A stretch of DNA of 64,000 bases from Azospirillum soli (GTDB lineage Bacteria; Pseudomonadota; Alphaproteobacteria; Azospirillales; Azospirillaceae). The stretch is taken from positions 372,001-436,000 of the forward strand of contig NZ_JAGINQ010000003.1 in NCBI RefSeq assembly GCF_017876165.1, in the 5' to 3' direction. Below the pieces are notes generated by a model. It was not told where the DNA came from and did not search any database. It worked only from the letters and a program-made list of their open reading frames with translations. The translations under genes were made by a program, and so were the position numbers. Shown one piece after another: positions 16,094-26,939 of the stretch; the first letter of the stretch is position 1; each line of letters starts with the position of its first letter.

Positions 16094-17383
16094 TCAGCGC
16101 CCCACCGCGCGCCAGCCGATGTCGCGGCGGCAGAAGCCGTCCGGCCAGTCCAGCGCGTCCACCGCCTGATAAGCCCGCTTCTGCGCCTCGGCCACCGTGG
16201 GGGCCAGCGCCGTCACGCCCAGCACACGGCCGCCCGTGGACAGCACCCGGCCATCATCCGAACGCTTCGTCCCGGCGTGGAAGACGGTCACGCCCTCCAC
16301 CGCGTTGGCAGCATCGAAGCCCTTGATCTCCGTGTTCTTGACGTAGTCGCCGGGGTAGCCCTTGGCGGCCATGACGACGCACAGCGCGGTCTCGTCATGC
16401 CAGCGCAGGTCGATGCTCTTCAGCACGCCGTCGGCAGCGGCAACTAGGGCCGCCAGCGCGTCGGACTTCAGGCGCATCATCAGCGTCTGGCATTCCGGGT
16501 CGCCGAAGCGGACGTTGAACTCCAGGGTCTTCGGCACGGGCTGGCCGTCCGGCCCCTTCACGATCATCAGGCCGGCGAACAGCACGCCCTTGAAGGGGCG
16601 GCCCTCGGCGGCCATGCCCTTGACGGTCGGCTCCACGATCTCGCGCATGACGCGCGCCTCAAGGTCCGGCGTCAGGACGGGCGCCGGGGAGTAGGCGCCC
16701 ATGCCGCCGGTGTTCGGGCCGGTGTCGCCGTCGCCCACCGCCTTGTGGTCCTGGGCCGAGGCCAGCGGCAGCGCCGATTCGCCGTCGCACAGCGCGAAGA
16801 AGCTGACCTCCTCGCCGTCCAGGAACTCCTCCACCACCACCTCGGCACCGGCGGCGCCGAAGCGGCCCTCGACCAGCGCCTCATCGATGGCGGCGAAGGC
16901 TTCCTCGACCGTGCGGGCGACGGTCACGCCCTTGCCGGCGGCCAGCCCATCGGCCTTCACCACGATGGGCGCGCCGTTCTTGCGGACGAAGTCCTTGGCG
17001 GCCTCCACATCCTTGAAGCGGCCATAGGCGGCGGTCGGCACGCCGTACTTGGCCAGGATGTCCTTCATGAAGCCCTTGGAGCCCTCAAGCTCGGCGGCCG
17101 CTGCGCTGGGGCCGAAGGCCTTGATGCCGATAGCGGTCAGCTTGTCCACGAGGCCGAGGACCAGCGGCCCCTCCGGCCCGACCACGACGAAGTCGATGGC
17201 GTTGTCACTGGCAAAGCGGACCAGCGCGTCCACATCCTCAGCCCCGATGGGCACGCATTCGGCGACGTCGGCGATCCCGGCGTTGCCGGGCGCGCAGTAG
17301 AGCTTGTCGCAGAGAGGCGAGGCTTCGATGGCCCAGCACAGCGCGTGTTCGCGCCCACCCGATCCGACCACCAGGACTTTCAT
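16094..17383 (-). CDS. purD: Phosphoribosylamine-glycine ligase (GARS)
   Basis: 429-aa ATP-grasp enzyme, second step of purine synthesis (PRA + glycine + ATP to GAR). It begins [17 protein letters not shown]. Landmarks are [59 protein letters not shown] and [13 protein letters not shown] (metal/ATP ligands). The open frame runs on for 569 codons upstream through xseA antisense, but the conserved start and the divergent gene fix this ATG. It stands 57 bp from divergent xseA. Confidence 0.96.
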   Translation of the reverse strand: MKVLVVGSGGREHALCWAIEASPLCDKLYCAPGNAGIADVAECVPIGAEDVDALVRFASDNAIDFVVVGPEGPLVLGLVDKLTAIGIKAFGPSAAAAELEGSKGFMKDILAKYGVPTAAYGRFKDVEAAKDFVRKNGAPIVVKADGLAAGKGVTVARTVEEAFAAIDEALVEGRFGAAGAEVVVEEFLDGEEVSFFALCDGESALPLASAQDHKAVGDGDTGPNTGGMGAYSPAPVLTPDLEARVMREIVEPTVKGMAAEGRPFKGVLFAGLMIVKGPDGQPVPKTLEFNVRFGDPECQTLMMRLKSDALAALVAAADGVLKSIDLRWHDETALCVVMAAKGYPGDYVKNTEIKGFDAANAVEGVTVFHAGTKRSDDGRVLSTGGRVLGVTALAPTVAEAQKRAYQAVDALDWPDGFCRRDIGWRAVGR

Positions 17384-17440
17384 GGCACCCCGTCCTTCCA
17401 AGCTTGTTGCCGACACCGCGCCTTGTATCATGGTGCCGCC

Positions 17441-19060
17441 ATGACTCAAGACCTTGATCATTCGCCGCTGATCGCGGCCGAGCCCCGCCCCGGTTCCAAC
17501 CTGCCCGAATATTCGGTCGGCGACCTCGCCCGGCGCCTGAAGCGCACCATCGAGGAGGAGTTCGGATTCGTCCGGGTGCGCGGCGAGATCTCGCAGCCGA
17601 AGCGCCACAGTTCCGGCCACTGCTACCTGCGGCTCAAGGACGACACGGCGGTGATCGAGGCGGTGTGCTGGCGCGGCACCGTGTCGAAGCTGGCCGTCCA
17701 GCCGGAGGAAGGGCTGGAGGTCATCGTCACCGGCCGCATGACCACCTACCCCGGCCGCTCGCAGTACCAGCTGGTCATCGAGTCGATGGAACTGGCCGGC
17801 GAAGGCGCCCTGCTGAAGATGTTGGAGGAACGCAAGCGGCGCCTCGCGGCGGAGGGCCTGTTCGAGCCGTCCCGCAAGAAGCGCATCCCCTTCCTGCCGG
17901 AGGTCATCGGGGTGATCACGTCGCCCACCGGCGCGGTCATCCGGGACATCCTGCACCGGCTGAACGACCGCTTTCCCCGCCGGGTGCTGCTGTGGCCGGT
18001 CGCCGTGCAGGGCGAGCGCGCGGCGGCCGAGGTGACGGCGGCCATCGAGGGCTTCAACCGCATTCAACCCGGCGGGCCGATGCCCCGTCCCGACCTGCTG
18101 ATCGTGGCGCGCGGCGGCGGCTCGCTGGAAGACCTGATGGCCTTCAACGAGGAAAACGTGGTCCGAGCGGCGGCGGCCAGCCGCATTCCGCTGATCTCGG
18201 CGGTCGGGCACGAGACCGACACGACGCTGATCGACTTCGCCTCCGACCTGCGGGCGCCCACCCCCACAGCGGCGGCCGAGATGGCGGTGCCGGTGCGGGC
18301 CGAACTGATGGCCGGGGTGCTGGATTGCCAGCGCCGGCTGGTCGGCTGCGCCAACCGCATTCTGACCGAGCGGCGGACGCGGGTCGAAGGGCTGGCGCGT
18401 GGCCTGGGCGACCCGCGCGCCCTGCTGGAGGGGCACGCGCAACGGCTGGACGACCGGGCGGAACGTCTGGTCCTGGCGGCCGGCGCCCTCATCGAGCGCC
18501 GCCGAACCAAAGTCGGCGAGCTTGGCGCCACGCTGCGCCACCCGCGCGAAAAGCTGATGCAGGCGGGCCAGCGCCTCGCCTCCGAAGGTCGGGCGCTGGA
18601 CGGGGCGCTGCGGCATGCGGTGATGGCGGCGCGCGGGCAGTATGAGCGGGTCGCCGGGCGGCTGTCGCTCGGCCCGGTGCGCATCAAGTTCAGTGAGGGC
18701 GGCCGGCGGCTGGAGGATCTGAAGCCCCGGCTGGAGCGCAGCTACGGCAAGACCGTGGAGGACCGGGCGGCAAAGCTGGCCTCGGTCGGGCAACTGCTGG
18801 AGAGCTATTCCTACAAAGGCGTCTTGGCGCGCGGCTTCGCCCTGGTGGAGGCCGGCGACGGCAAGCCGCTGACCAGCGCCGCCCAGGCTACGCCGGGGCT
18901 GCCGGTCACGCTGGTCTTCGCGGACGGCAAGGCCGCCGCGACGGTGGACGGCGCGCCGAAAACCGAACCCGCTGCGGTTGCGGCGCCACAGCCGGAAAAG
19001 CCAAAGCCGGAAAAGCCGAAGAAACTGTACCGGGCGCCGACGCAGGGAAGCTTGTTCTAA
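17441..19060 (+). CDS. xseA: Exodeoxyribonuclease VII large subunit
   Basis: 539 aa. Degrades single-stranded DNA together with XseB, which is not in this window. The N-terminal OB-fold has [20 protein letters not shown] and [19 protein letters not shown]; the catalytic domain has [34 protein letters not shown] and [18 protein letters not shown] coiled-coil follows (about 300-430). The C-terminal tail is Pro/Lys-rich with two PEKPK repeats and ends APTQGSLF. Length is somewhat above the E. coli protein because of this tail. Confidence 0.95.
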   Translation: MTQDLDHSPLIAAEPRPGSNLPEYSVGDLARRLKRTIEEEFGFVRVRGEISQPKRHSSGHCYLRLKDDTAVIEAVCWRGTVSKLAVQPEEGLEVIVTGRMTTYPGRSQYQLVIESMELAGEGALLKMLEERKRRLAAEGLFEPSRKKRIPFLPEVIGVITSPTGAVIRDILHRLNDRFPRRVLLWPVAVQGERAAAEVTAAIEGFNRIQPGGPMPRPDLLIVARGGGSLEDLMAFNEENVVRAAAASRIPLISAVGHETDTTLIDFASDLRAPTPTAAAEMAVPVRAELMAGVLDCQRRLVGCANRILTERRTRVEGLARGLGDPRALLEGHAQRLDDRAERLVLAAGALIERRRTKVGELGATLRHPREKLMQAGQRLASEGRALDGALRHAVMAARGQYERVAGRLSLGPVRIKFSEGGRRLEDLKPRLERSYGKTVEDRAAKLASVGQLLESYSYKGVLARGFALVEAGDGKPLTSAAQATPGLPVTLVFADGKAAATVDGAPKTEPAAVAAPQPEKPKPEKPKKLYRAPTQGSLF

Positions 19061-19311
19061 GCATCCGGGCTCATCAGCCCGAAGGATCATGGCGGTCGTC
19101 TCATCCTATTTCCGGTCGTCCATAGTGATCATGGCCGCCGCCACGTCCGCCTTTTGGCCCTCTATGCTAAAGGCTGCACAACCTTGTAGCTTTCAAGGAA
19201 CAACGAACACACGTCTCCTAAAGACGGGGCCTCGAATTCTTATCGACAACAGCGCGGGTCTTTCCACCGGAACACTCCATCCCCGATTCACCATCAGCGG
19301 CGGGCTCTCCC

Positions 19312-20100
19312 ATGAAACCTCTGCACAACACTCGAAAATACCGGCTCTTTCAAGGTCAGCGGGATCTTGTGCGCGCCTATTGTGCGGTTGCGGATTTGGG
19401 CTTGGTCGGGGGCTTTAAACTGACTGGATGGGCGCTTTGGCGGCGCATGTTGCGACGCGTCCTGCGACTGCAGGACCAAATGTTCGACCGAAGACACACC
19501 ATCCAGACGGAAGGAGATGTCGAACTGAATCACTTGAAAGCCCTGCACGGCGACCCGAAACACAGCGCGGGTTACGAGCCGATGCACGTCGCCCAGTTCC
19601 CCCACCTGATGGCGACGATTCCCGAAGACCTCAATGATTTCACCTTCATAGACTTCGGTGCCGGCAAAGGCAGAGCGGTCCTTCTGGCCGCCCGCTATCC
19701 GTTCAAAAAGGCAATCGGGGTCGAGTTTTCGGAGGATTTGTGCCACCGCATGCGGGACAACATCGCGTCCTACAGCAACGGCCCTCGTCTATGTCCGGAC
19801 ATCGAGGTCGCCTGTGCCGATGCGACCACCTTCGAATTGCCGCCAACCCCTTGCGTTCTGTTTTTCTTCAACCCGTTCAACAAGCCCATATTGATCCAAG
19901 TGGCGCGAAACATCCATACATCCTACTCGGCCAACCCGCGCACAATATACATTGTGTTCCTCAATCCAAAGGAAAGCAACGGAGCCGAAGACGTCTTTGG
20001 ACAATATCCCGAGATGACAAAAGTCAGCACCAAACTCGAAAGACCACCCTTCAGCATCATTTCACCATGGCGCGGCATCGTTTACCGAATGGGCAAATGA
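19312..20100 (+). CDS. Class I SAM-dependent methyltransferase of unknown target
   Basis: 262 aa. The SAM-binding loop is FIDFGAGKGRAVLLAARYPF followed by KAIGVEFSEDLC; VACADATTFELP and FFFNPFNKPIL are motifs II/IV. Codon use is visibly less GC-rich than its neighbours and the 250-bp upstream gap is also AT-richer, so it may be a recent acquisition. No partner genes suggest a substrate. Confidence 0.72.
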   Translation: MKPLHNTRKYRLFQGQRDLVRAYCAVADLGLVGGFKLTGWALWRRMLRRVLRLQDQMFDRRHTIQTEGDVELNHLKALHGDPKHSAGYEPMHVAQFPHLMATIPEDLNDFTFIDFGAGKGRAVLLAARYPFKKAIGVEFSEDLCHRMRDNIASYSNGPRLCPDIEVACADATTFELPPTPCVLFFFNPFNKPILIQVARNIHTSYSANPRTIYIVFLNPKESNGAEDVFGQYPEMTKVSTKLERPPFSIISPWRGIVYRMGK

Positions 20101-20125
20101 CACACTTTGCCTGAAGCAAACGAGA

Positions 20126-20923
20126 TCAGATCACGCGCTGCCGCTCCAACCGCCCCCGCTCAGCCCGGATCATCGCCGTGTAGGTCAGGCCTTCGCGGGC
20201 GCGGCGGCTGTCCGGCGGTGGAGCCAGCGCCGGAAACGGGTTTTCCCCGGACAGCCAGCGGTCGAAGGCGGTCGGGTCGCCCAGCGCGTGGTGCAGGCCG
20301 AGCGTGAGTTCGGTCGGCTCGACGCTGAGGCCGCGCAGGTCCAGCGCCAGTTCCACGGCGACCAGCACGGCCCCGGCGGCGGGCTTGGGCGGCTGAAGCA
20401 CCGGGACCGGCTTGTCGCCGGGCCGCAATGTGCCCTTGTTGCGGAACTCCCGCTCGCAGGCGGTGCGCAGAAGCGACAGGTGCGAGCGGCAGGGAATCGG
20501 CCGCCGTTCGTAGGCGGTGCACAACCCCGTCTTGCGGTCGAGCATCGCGCAGGCAAGACGCGACGCGCGCCGTTCGGCATGGCCGAGGGAGGCGACGCGC
20601 GGGGCATCCTGGTCCAGGCGGCGGCGCAATTCCGCCTGACGGTCGGCGGACCAAGCGGTAACCGCGTCGAAGACGGACAGAAGCTCCGCCGGGCTGGCCG
20701 CGATGTGCTGGTGACAGCAGAAGGCGCAGCCGGACTTGCAGCCGAGGCGCTGGCCGCCGGCCGTGGCCTGCGCGGCGAGGTCGTCGATCAGCCCTTGCGC
20801 GGCCTCGTGGCCGGCGCGGATGGCGGACAGGACGGTGGCGCGGGTCGGCCGCTCACCCAGCGTGTCGAGCGCGGCCGGGTAAGCCCGCGCGATGACGCCA
20901 TCCAAGGTGAGCGGCCCAGCCAA
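20126..20923 (-). CDS. YkgJ-family cysteine-cluster protein
   Basis: 265 aa. Clustered cysteines GCKSGCAFCCHQH (around 60-70) and LACAMLDRKTGLCTAYE with RRPIPCRSHLS are the signature of the putative zinc/iron-chelating CxxCxxCC family. The biochemical role is unknown. It starts 3 bp after the pyrC stop on the same strand, so the two are almost certainly co-transcribed. Confidence 0.8.
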   Translation of the reverse strand: MAGPLTLDGVIARAYPAALDTLGERPTRATVLSAIRAGHEAAQGLIDDLAAQATAGGQRLGCKSGCAFCCHQHIAASPAELLSVFDAVTAWSADRQAELRRRLDQDAPRVASLGHAERRASRLACAMLDRKTGLCTAYERRPIPCRSHLSLLRTACEREFRNKGTLRPGDKPVPVLQPPKPAAGAVLVAVELALDLRGLSVEPTELTLGLHHALGDPTAFDRWLSGENPFPALAPPPDSRRAREGLTYTAMIRAERGRLERQRVI

Positions 20924-20926
20924 GGC

Positions 20927-21982
20927 TCAGGCCGCCCCGACGAAGGTCCAGTTCAGGGTCTCGCCGCTGCGGAAGGGCAGCACGCCGTCGCCGTCCGCGA
21001 TCAGCACGATGTCCGGCGCCGTGGAGGGGCTGCGCTCCAGAACGACCTTCTCCTCGGCGACCGGCAGGCCGTAGAAGCGCGGGCCGTTCAGGCTGGCGAA
21101 GGCCTCCAGCGTGTCCAGCGCGCCGGCCTGCTCGAAGGCCTCGGCGTAGAGTTCCAGGGCGTTGGCGGCGGTGAAGCAGCCGGCGCAGCCGCATGCACTC
21201 TCCTTCGCGGTCAGCGGGTGCGGGGCGGTGTCGGTGCCCAGGAAGAACGGTCCCTCGCCGGAAATGGCGGCTTCGAGAAGGGCTTGGCGGTGCGTCTCGC
21301 GCTTGGCGATGGGCAGGCAGTAGAGGTGCGGGCGGATGCCGCCCTGGAAGATGTGGCTGCGGTTGATCAGCAGATGGTGCGCGGTGATGGTGGCGCCGAC
21401 CCGGCCCGACGCGGCGTGGTCGCGGACGAAGGCCACGGCCTCGGCGGTGGTGGCGTGCTCCAGCACGACGCGCAGCGCCTTATGGCGCTCCAGCAGCGGC
21501 GCCAGGGTGCGGTCGATGAAGACGGCCTCGCGGTCGAAGATGTCCACGGCCTGGTCGGTGACCTCGCCGTGGATCAGCAGCGGCATGCCGATCTCCGCCA
21601 TGCGCTCCAGCACCGGCGTGATCTTGGCGATGTCGGTGACGCCGTGGGCGGAGTTGGTGGTGGCGTTGGCCGGGTAGAGCTTGGCCGCCGCGAACACGCC
21701 GTCCTCGAAGCCCTGCGCCAGATCGTCCGGGTCGGTGCCGTCGGTCAGATAGGCGGTCATCAGCGGCGTGAAGGACACGCCCGCCGGAACGGCCGCCAGA
21801 ATGCGCTCCCGATAGGCGACGGCGTCGGCGGTGGTCGCGACCGGCGGCTTCAGGTTCGGCATGACGATGGCGCGGCCGAACTGGCGCGCGGTGAAGGGCA
21901 GAACCGCCTTCAGCATCGCACCGTCGCGCAGGTGCACGTGCCAGTCGTCGGGACGGCGAAGGACAAGGCGTTCGGTCGGCAT
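20927..21982 (-). CDS. pyrC: Dihydroorotase (class II)
   Basis: Zinc amidohydrolase of 351 aa, third step of pyrimidine synthesis (carbamoyl-aspartate to dihydroorotate). Metal site DWHVHLRDG near the N-terminus; PNLKPPV substrate loop; [30 protein letters not shown] and LGTDTAPH carry further metal ligands. Full-length E. coli-type PyrC. It is divergent from hisS with a 169-bp gap. Confidence 0.95.
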   Translation of the reverse strand: MPTERLVLRRPDDWHVHLRDGAMLKAVLPFTARQFGRAIVMPNLKPPVATTADAVAYRERILAAVPAGVSFTPLMTAYLTDGTDPDDLAQGFEDGVFAAAKLYPANATTNSAHGVTDIAKITPVLERMAEIGMPLLIHGEVTDQAVDIFDREAVFIDRTLAPLLERHKALRVVLEHATTAEAVAFVRDHAASGRVGATITAHHLLINRSHIFQGGIRPHLYCLPIAKRETHRQALLEAAISGEGPFFLGTDTAPHPLTAKESACGCAGCFTAANALELYAEAFEQAGALDTLEAFASLNGPRFYGLPVAEEKVVLERSPSTAPDIVLIADGDGVLPFRSGETLNWTFVGAA

Positions 21983-22151
21983 GGCGGCTCACAGGCAGGA
22001 GGACAAGACTGATGGAGTTCTAACGGCTTCCGGCGGGCGGCTCAACGACGGTGGTTGGTGCCGGCGGCCGGGACTTCCCAATTGCGGGATGGCGAAGGCG
22101 GGGATAGAACCGGGGCATCCTTTGGAACACCGTGAAGCCGGACCCGCGCCG

Positions 22152-23507
22152 ATGAGCCTGATCACCCCCCGCACCCCGCCCGGAACCATGGAACTGCTGC
22201 CGCGCCAGCAGGTGGCCTTCCAGCGGCTTCTCGACACCATCCGCCGGGGCTACGAGCGCTTCGGCTTCGTCCCGGTCGAGACGCCGGTGTTCGAGACGGT
22301 GGAGACGCTGCTGACCAAGTCCGGCGGCGAAACGGAAAAGCAGGTCTATTTCGTGCAGTCCACCGGCGCCATCCAGCAGGGGAACAAGCCGGAACTGGCG
22401 CTGCGCTTCGACCTGACGGTGCCGCTCGCCCGCTATGTGGCGGAGCACGAGCGCGACCTCGCCTTCCCCTTCCGGCGCTACCAGATCCAGCGCGTCTATC
22501 GCGGCGAGCGCGCCCAGCGCGGCCGCTTCCGCGAGTTCTACCAGTGCGACATCGACGTGATCGGCAAGGACAGCCTGTCGGCGCACTATGACGCGGAGAT
22601 CCCGGCGGTCATCTACCACGTCTTCAGCGAACTGGACTTCGGCGGCTTCACCATCAACGTGAACAACCGCAAGGTCCTGCTGGGCCTGCTGGACGGGCTG
22701 GGCATCGACGACGCCGAGAAGCGCATGCTGGTGCTGCGCGAGATCGACAAGCTGGACAAGATCGGCCGCGACAAGGTGCGCGACAGCCTGACCGGGAACC
22801 TGGGCGTGCCGGCCGAGGTCGCCGACACGATCCTGGGCCTGATCGACGCCAAGGGCTCCAACGACGAGACGCTGGCCGCGCTGAACGCGCTGGGCATCGA
22901 GAACGAGACCTTCGCGCTGGGCGTGGCCGAGCTGACCACGGTGGTGGAGGGGCTGAAGGCCTTCCAGGTGCCCGACGGCGTGGTGCGCATCAACCTCGCC
23001 ATCGCGCGCGGTCTCGACTACTACACCGGTACGGTCTACGAGACCTTCCTGAACGACCATCCGGGCATCGGCAGCGTGTGCTCCGGCGGGCGCTACGACA
23101 ATCTGGCGAGCCACTACACCAAGTCGAAGCTGCCGGGTGTGGGCATCTCCATCGGCGTCACACGCCTGTTCTATCAGTTGATGGAAGCCGGCCTCATCAA
23201 GGACGGCGGCGCCACGGCCGAGGTGCTGGTGACCCAGATGGACCCGGCCCTGTCGGCGGATTACTTCCGTCTGGCGACGGAACTGCGGGCGGCGGGGATC
23301 AACACGGAAATCCAACTCGACGGCGGCAAGATCGCCAAGCAGATGAAGTATGCCGACCGCGCCGGCATCCCGCTGGTCGTGCTGATGGGCTCGGATGAAA
23401 AGGTGCGCGGCACCGCGACCCTGAAGCACTTGGTGAAGGGCGAGCAGGTCGAAGTCCCGCTGGCCGAGATCGCCGCCAAGGCGAAGGAGCTTCTGGGGCG
23501 GGCGTAA
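22152..23507 (+). CDS. hisS: Histidine-tRNA ligase
   Basis: Class II aminoacyl-tRNA synthetase, 451 aa, charging tRNA-His. Motif 2 region [18 protein letters not shown] and [19 protein letters not shown]; histidine-specific [24 protein letters not shown]-terminal anticodon domain from about 345 (EVLVTQMDP to the end). The ATG at [14 protein letters not shown] is chosen because family proteins begin here; upstream residues are not conserved. Confidence 0.96.
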   Translation: MSLITPRTPPGTMELLPRQQVAFQRLLDTIRRGYERFGFVPVETPVFETVETLLTKSGGETEKQVYFVQSTGAIQQGNKPELALRFDLTVPLARYVAEHERDLAFPFRRYQIQRVYRGERAQRGRFREFYQCDIDVIGKDSLSAHYDAEIPAVIYHVFSELDFGGFTINVNNRKVLLGLLDGLGIDDAEKRMLVLREIDKLDKIGRDKVRDSLTGNLGVPAEVADTILGLIDAKGSNDETLAALNALGIENETFALGVAELTTVVEGLKAFQVPDGVVRINLAIARGLDYYTGTVYETFLNDHPGIGSVCSGGRYDNLASHYTKSKLPGVGISIGVTRLFYQLMEAGLIKDGGATAEVLVTQMDPALSADYFRLATELRAAGINTEIQLDGGKIAKQMKYADRAGIPLVVLMGSDEKVRGTATLKHLVKGEQVEVPLAEIAAKAKELLGRA

Positions 23508-23535
23508 CGCTCCTTGCCGCACGGTGACGGATGAC

Positions 23536-23563
23536 GGGCGGCGGCCTTTCGGGGTTGCCGCCC
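23536..23563. terminator. Terminator between hisS and blaA
   Basis: Stem GGGCGGC/GCCGCCC with a 14-nt loop followed by ATTTCGTTTCGG, between two converging genes; probably serves hisS. Confidence 0.6.
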
Positions 23564-23577
23564 ATTTCGTTTCGGCT

Positions 23578-24480
23578 TTACGCCGCCAGCACGCCCCGCA
23601 GCGCCCGGCCGATGTCCGCGATGCCCGCGTTGCGGTCGTCGAAGGAGGCCTTCGTCTCCGTCATGTAGACGCTGATGAACACCGGCTTGCGGTTGGTCGG
23701 CCAGATCACCGCGACGTCGTTCGTGGTGCCGTGGTTACCCCCGCCCGTCTTGTCGCCAACGCGCCAATCCTTCGGCAGGCCGGCGCGCAGCTTCGCATCC
23801 CCGGTCTTGTTGGACACCATCCACGCCGTGAGCTGGTCACGCGACCGCTGGGACAACCGGTCGCCGAGAATCAGCGACCTCAGGCTTCCCGCCATGGCGG
23901 CGGGCGTCGTGGTGTCGCGCGGGTCGCCGGGCGTCGCTTCGTTGAGTTCGGTTTCCCACCGGTCGAGCCGGGTCATGGAATCGCCCAGCGACCGCGCGAA
24001 GCCGGTGACCTGGGACGGCCCGCCAAGGCTGTGCAGGATCAGGTTGGCCGCGGTGTTATCGCTGAGGGTCATGGTGGCCTCGCAGAGTTCCGCGAGCGTC
24101 ATCCCGTCGCCGCCGACGCGGTTCTTCGTGACAGGCGAATGGCTCACGATGTCGCCGGCCTGGAACCGGATGCGCCGGCCCAGATTTTCTTGGCCTTCAT
24201 CGACCCGCGCGAGCACCGCCCCGCAGGCGAGCAGCTTGACGGTGCTGCACATCGGAAAGCGCTCGTCCGCGCGATGATTCCAGCGCCGTCCCGTTTCCGT
24301 GTCGAGTATGGCCACACCCATGCGGGCTCCCAGCCGTTTTTCGGCCTTGGCTATTTGGGCGATCATTTCGTCGACGGCACCGTTGGCGGCCAAGGAAAAG
24401 CCTGGACGAACCATCACCCCACCGGCCAGCAGGGTACCGATCATTGCCGAAAAGCCGCGCCGCGTCAGCATCGATTGCAT
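23578..24480 (-). CDS. Class A beta-lactamase (Tat-exported)
   Basis: Serine beta-lactamase of 300 aa, periplasmic. Catalytic blocks are MCSTVK (Ser70xxLys73), SDN130, ETELN (Glu166-Asn170), and KTG234-236. The signal has LTRRGFSAM, a twin-arginine motif, followed by a hydrophobic stretch ending FSLA. The ATG 6 codons inside the open frame is preferred because GGAGAGGAAT precedes it. A Cys precedes Ser70 but position 238 (after KTG) is Gly, so the Cys69-Cys238 disulfide of KPC/Sme-type carbapenemases cannot form. It is divergent from an AmpR-type regulator, so probably inducible by cell-wall fragments. Confidence 0.93.
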   Translation of the reverse strand: MQSMLTRRGFSAMIGTLLAGGVMVRPGFSLAANGAVDEMIAQIAKAEKRLGARMGVAILDTETGRRWNHRADERFPMCSTVKLLACGAVLARVDEGQENLGRRIRFQAGDIVSHSPVTKNRVGGDGMTLAELCEATMTLSDNTAANLILHSLGGPSQVTGFARSLGDSMTRLDRWETELNEATPGDPRDTTTPAAMAGSLRSLILGDRLSQRSRDQLTAWMVSNKTGDAKLRAGLPKDWRVGDKTGGGNHGTTNDVAVIWPTNRKPVFISVYMTETKASFDDRNAGIADIGRALRGVLAA

Positions 24481-24506
24481 ATTCCTCTCCAGAGCCATCC
24501 CGGTCT

Positions 24507-24582
24507 GGTTGTTTGGTTTTGGTTTTTACTTCCAAACAACCTTGCGGCGAGGATAGGCGGGGTTTGACCGGCGTGACAAACC
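24507..24582. promoter_or_regulatory. blaA-ampR intergenic control region
   Basis: Two inverted repeats lie between the divergent genes. GGTTGTTTGG and CCAAACAACC are 10-bp perfect arms 15 bp apart. GGTTTG-N10-CAAACC fits the LysR-type dyad and stands about 40 bp upstream of the regulator start. The second is the better AmpR-site candidate. Confidence 0.5.
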
Positions 24583-24622
24583 ACGATATTTCGGAGGTGC
24601 CATAAATTGAATTTGGGCATCC

Positions 24623-25492
24623 ATGGTCAGGCCGCATCTCCCGCTCAACGCCCTTCGCGCCTTCGAGGCGTCGGCGCGGCATCTGAGCTTCACCCGCGCG
24701 GCCATCGAGCTGTGCGTCACCCAGGCGGCGGTCAGCCACCAGGTCAAGCTTCTGGAGAGCCGGCTGAACGTCACGCTGTTCAAGCGCCTGCCGCGCGGGC
24801 TGATGATCACGCCGGAGGGGGAAGCCCTGTTGCCCGTCCTGCGGGAATCCTTCGACCGCATGGCGGACATGCTGGAACGGTTCGAGGGCGGGCATGTCCG
24901 CGAGGTGCTGATGATCGGCGCGGTCGGCACCTTCGCCGTCGGCTGGCTGCTGCCGCGCCTGCCCGACTTTCAGAAGAAGCACCCATTCGTCGATGTCCGG
25001 CTTTCGACGAACAACAACCGCGTCGATATGGCGGCGGAAGGTCTGGACTACGCCATCCGGTTCGGGAACGGCGCCTGGCACAGCATCGAGGCCGTGCCGC
25101 TGTTCGAGGCGCCTCTGTCCGTCCTGTGCATCCCGCAGATTGCGGACGAACTGCGGGAGCCGGCCGATCTGATGAACCAGACGCTGCTGCGCTCCTACCG
25201 GGCGGACGAATGGACGCGGTGGTTCGACGCCGCCGGCGTCCCCTGCCCCGCCCCGCTGCTGAAAGGGATCGTGTTCGACTCCTCGGTCGCCATGATGGAG
25301 GCGGCCTTGCAGGGAGCGGGGGTCGCACTGGCGCCCCCGCTCATGTTCTCGCGCCTGCTGGCCAACGGAGAGATCCGGCAGCCCTTCCCGGTGTCCATCT
25401 CGCTGGGAGGCTATTGGCTGACGAGTCTGAAATCGCGTTATCCAACCTCCGCCATGAAGGCGTTCCAGGACTGGATCACGTCGGCCGCGTAA
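24623..25492 (+). CDS. ampR: AmpR-type LysR regulator of beta-lactamase
   Basis: 289 aa. HTH region LPLNALRAFEASARHLSFTR and TQAAVSHQVKLLESRLNVTL. The effector domain carries the AmpR-specific run LSTNNNRVDMAAEGLDYAIR followed by FGNGAW, and LLRSYRADEWTRWFDAAG. In AmpR/NmcR/PenR systems the protein senses muropeptides and activates the divergent bla gene; placement here is exactly that. No ampG or ampD is in the window. Confidence 0.9.
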   Translation: MVRPHLPLNALRAFEASARHLSFTRAAIELCVTQAAVSHQVKLLESRLNVTLFKRLPRGLMITPEGEALLPVLRESFDRMADMLERFEGGHVREVLMIGAVGTFAVGWLLPRLPDFQKKHPFVDVRLSTNNNRVDMAAEGLDYAIRFGNGAWHSIEAVPLFEAPLSVLCIPQIADELREPADLMNQTLLRSYRADEWTRWFDAAGVPCPAPLLKGIVFDSSVAMMEAALQGAGVALAPPLMFSRLLANGEIRQPFPVSISLGGYWLTSLKSRYPTSAMKAFQDWITSAA

Positions 25493-25498
25493 GCTCCG

Positions 25499-26482
25499 TC
25501 ACGTCTTGCCCACCAGCGCCACCCGCGTCAGCGGGCGCAGGGACGCCAGCGCCTCCAGCACCAGCGGACCGGCGATGCCCGCCGCCAGCGAAACCAGAAA
25601 CAGCGTCAGGTCATCAGCGCCCAGCCGGTGCAGCACGATCCGCGTGCCCGCCGTGAAGAAGGCGTGGTGCAGGTAGATGGAATAGGAACTGCCGCCGATC
25701 CGCCGGAACAGCGCGCTGGACGGCATCACCCGCAGCAGAACCAGCGCCCCGCACATGCCGCACAGGAAGGCCACCGGGCTGTGCCAACCGATGGTGTCGT
25801 GCCGGAACAGCGCCGTCTGGTGGATGGCGACGGCCAGCACCAGCCCGGCCACCGCCAGACCGGCGATCTCCGGCCGGCGGAACAGGGCCGGGAAGCGCGT
25901 CACCGCCACGCCCAGCAGGAAGTGGGGCAGCAGGATCATCGCCTCGTTCACCGAGAAGGGATTTCCGGGAACCGCCAGCGTCATGCCTCCGGCCAGCGCC
26001 AGCGCCAATAGGATGGCGAAGGGAATCGGCCGGGAGATGATCCGGAAGGCGTCCAGCAGCCCGACCACCAGGAAGATCAAGAACAGCGCCTGCAGATACC
26101 AGAAGTGCGCGTAGGAGAAGAGGTAGATGCGCCACATCGCCTCCGGCGCGTCGGAGCCGTTGGCGCCTGGCGCCAGACTCTGCGCCATGAAGAACAGGGT
26201 GGAGATGGTGACGAAGGGAATCAGCAGCCGGCGCAGCTTCTTGCCGAAGAAGGCCCCCAGACGATCCGCCACCGCCGGGCGGTAGGCATAGACCAGCCCC
26301 GAAATGAAGGTGAACAGCGGCATGCGCACCAGTTCGAAGCTGCTGGTCGCGTAGCGGTACCAGGAATCATCCCCGACCTGCATGCCTGACCCCGGCACAC
26401 CGACCACGTGATAGGCGACCAGCAGAAAGCACGCGAGGCCACGAAGTTCGTCGATGTTGTAGGAGGTTCTTTTCGTCCCCAT
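25499..26482 (-). CDS. Acyltransferase 3 family membrane protein
   Basis: 327 aa from the ATG at MGTKRTSYNIDELRG; about ten membrane helices. ELRGLACFLLVAYHVVG holds the family R and H residues, and RMPLFTFISGLVYAYRP and SYSIYLHHAFF are typical. Such enzymes O-acetylate or succinylate sugars of surface polysaccharides; substrate not predictable. The open frame extends 30 codons upstream with a TTG but with no good reason to use it. Convergent with ampR, 6 bp apart. Confidence 0.82.
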   Translation of the reverse strand: MGTKRTSYNIDELRGLACFLLVAYHVVGVPGSGMQVGDDSWYRYATSSFELVRMPLFTFISGLVYAYRPAVADRLGAFFGKKLRRLLIPFVTISTLFFMAQSLAPGANGSDAPEAMWRIYLFSYAHFWYLQALFLIFLVVGLLDAFRIISRPIPFAILLALALAGGMTLAVPGNPFSVNEAMILLPHFLLGVAVTRFPALFRRPEIAGLAVAGLVLAVAIHQTALFRHDTIGWHSPVAFLCGMCGALVLLRVMPSSALFRRIGGSSYSIYLHHAFFTAGTRIVLHRLGADDLTLFLVSLAAGIAGPLVLEALASLRPLTRVALVGKT

Positions 26483-26939
26483 GCGGACCCAAGCCCCCGG
26501 CGGGGCTTCTCCTTTCTTGTTGGCCGGGCCTTCCCGCCGGCCGACGGATGGGTCCCGTATAGGACCGGACAATGCGCATAGGGGCGGGTGCCAACAAGCA
26601 GGCGAAAGAGATTTCCACTAAATTTTGCTCGAATGCCCCACACCGAACAGACACCTCTCCGATCTTTCGGAGAAAAGGCTCGCCAAAAGCTGCTCCAGGC
26701 AGGACAACTGGTCTTGGCAAGGCCGCGCAATCTTAACCACACCACTGTAAGGCGAATCTGTGGCGGCCGCGCCACGGCCTCTCACGATTTATGAGTAAAT
26801 CTATTTTGCGGCGGAATCGGCCCTCCGAAAGGGGAAGCATTACACAGGTTGTTAACCATCGTACTCCTACATTTCAGCCGCATCGTCCGGCGCAATTCGC
26901 CGGCATTTTAACCAACTCGCGAAGATGGCTGGAGCCGAC
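26483..26939. other. Gene-free region upstream of the PBP-like gene
   Basis: About 450 bp with lower GC and no convincing coding frame. It holds two short hairpins (CTCCGATCTTTCGGAG-type and CCGGCG-CAATT-CGCCGG) and presumably the divergent promoters of the acyltransferase and PBP-like genes. No specific promoter could be called. Confidence 0.4.

Noticed and set aside
16094..19090. 998-codon frame extending purD through the antisense of xseA
   Set aside because: Conserved PurD starts at [14 protein letters not shown]; everything upstream is antisense to a clear XseA.
23578..24480. Carbapenemase of the KPC/Sme class
   Set aside because: Cys at 238 is absent (KTGGG), so the defining disulfide cannot form.
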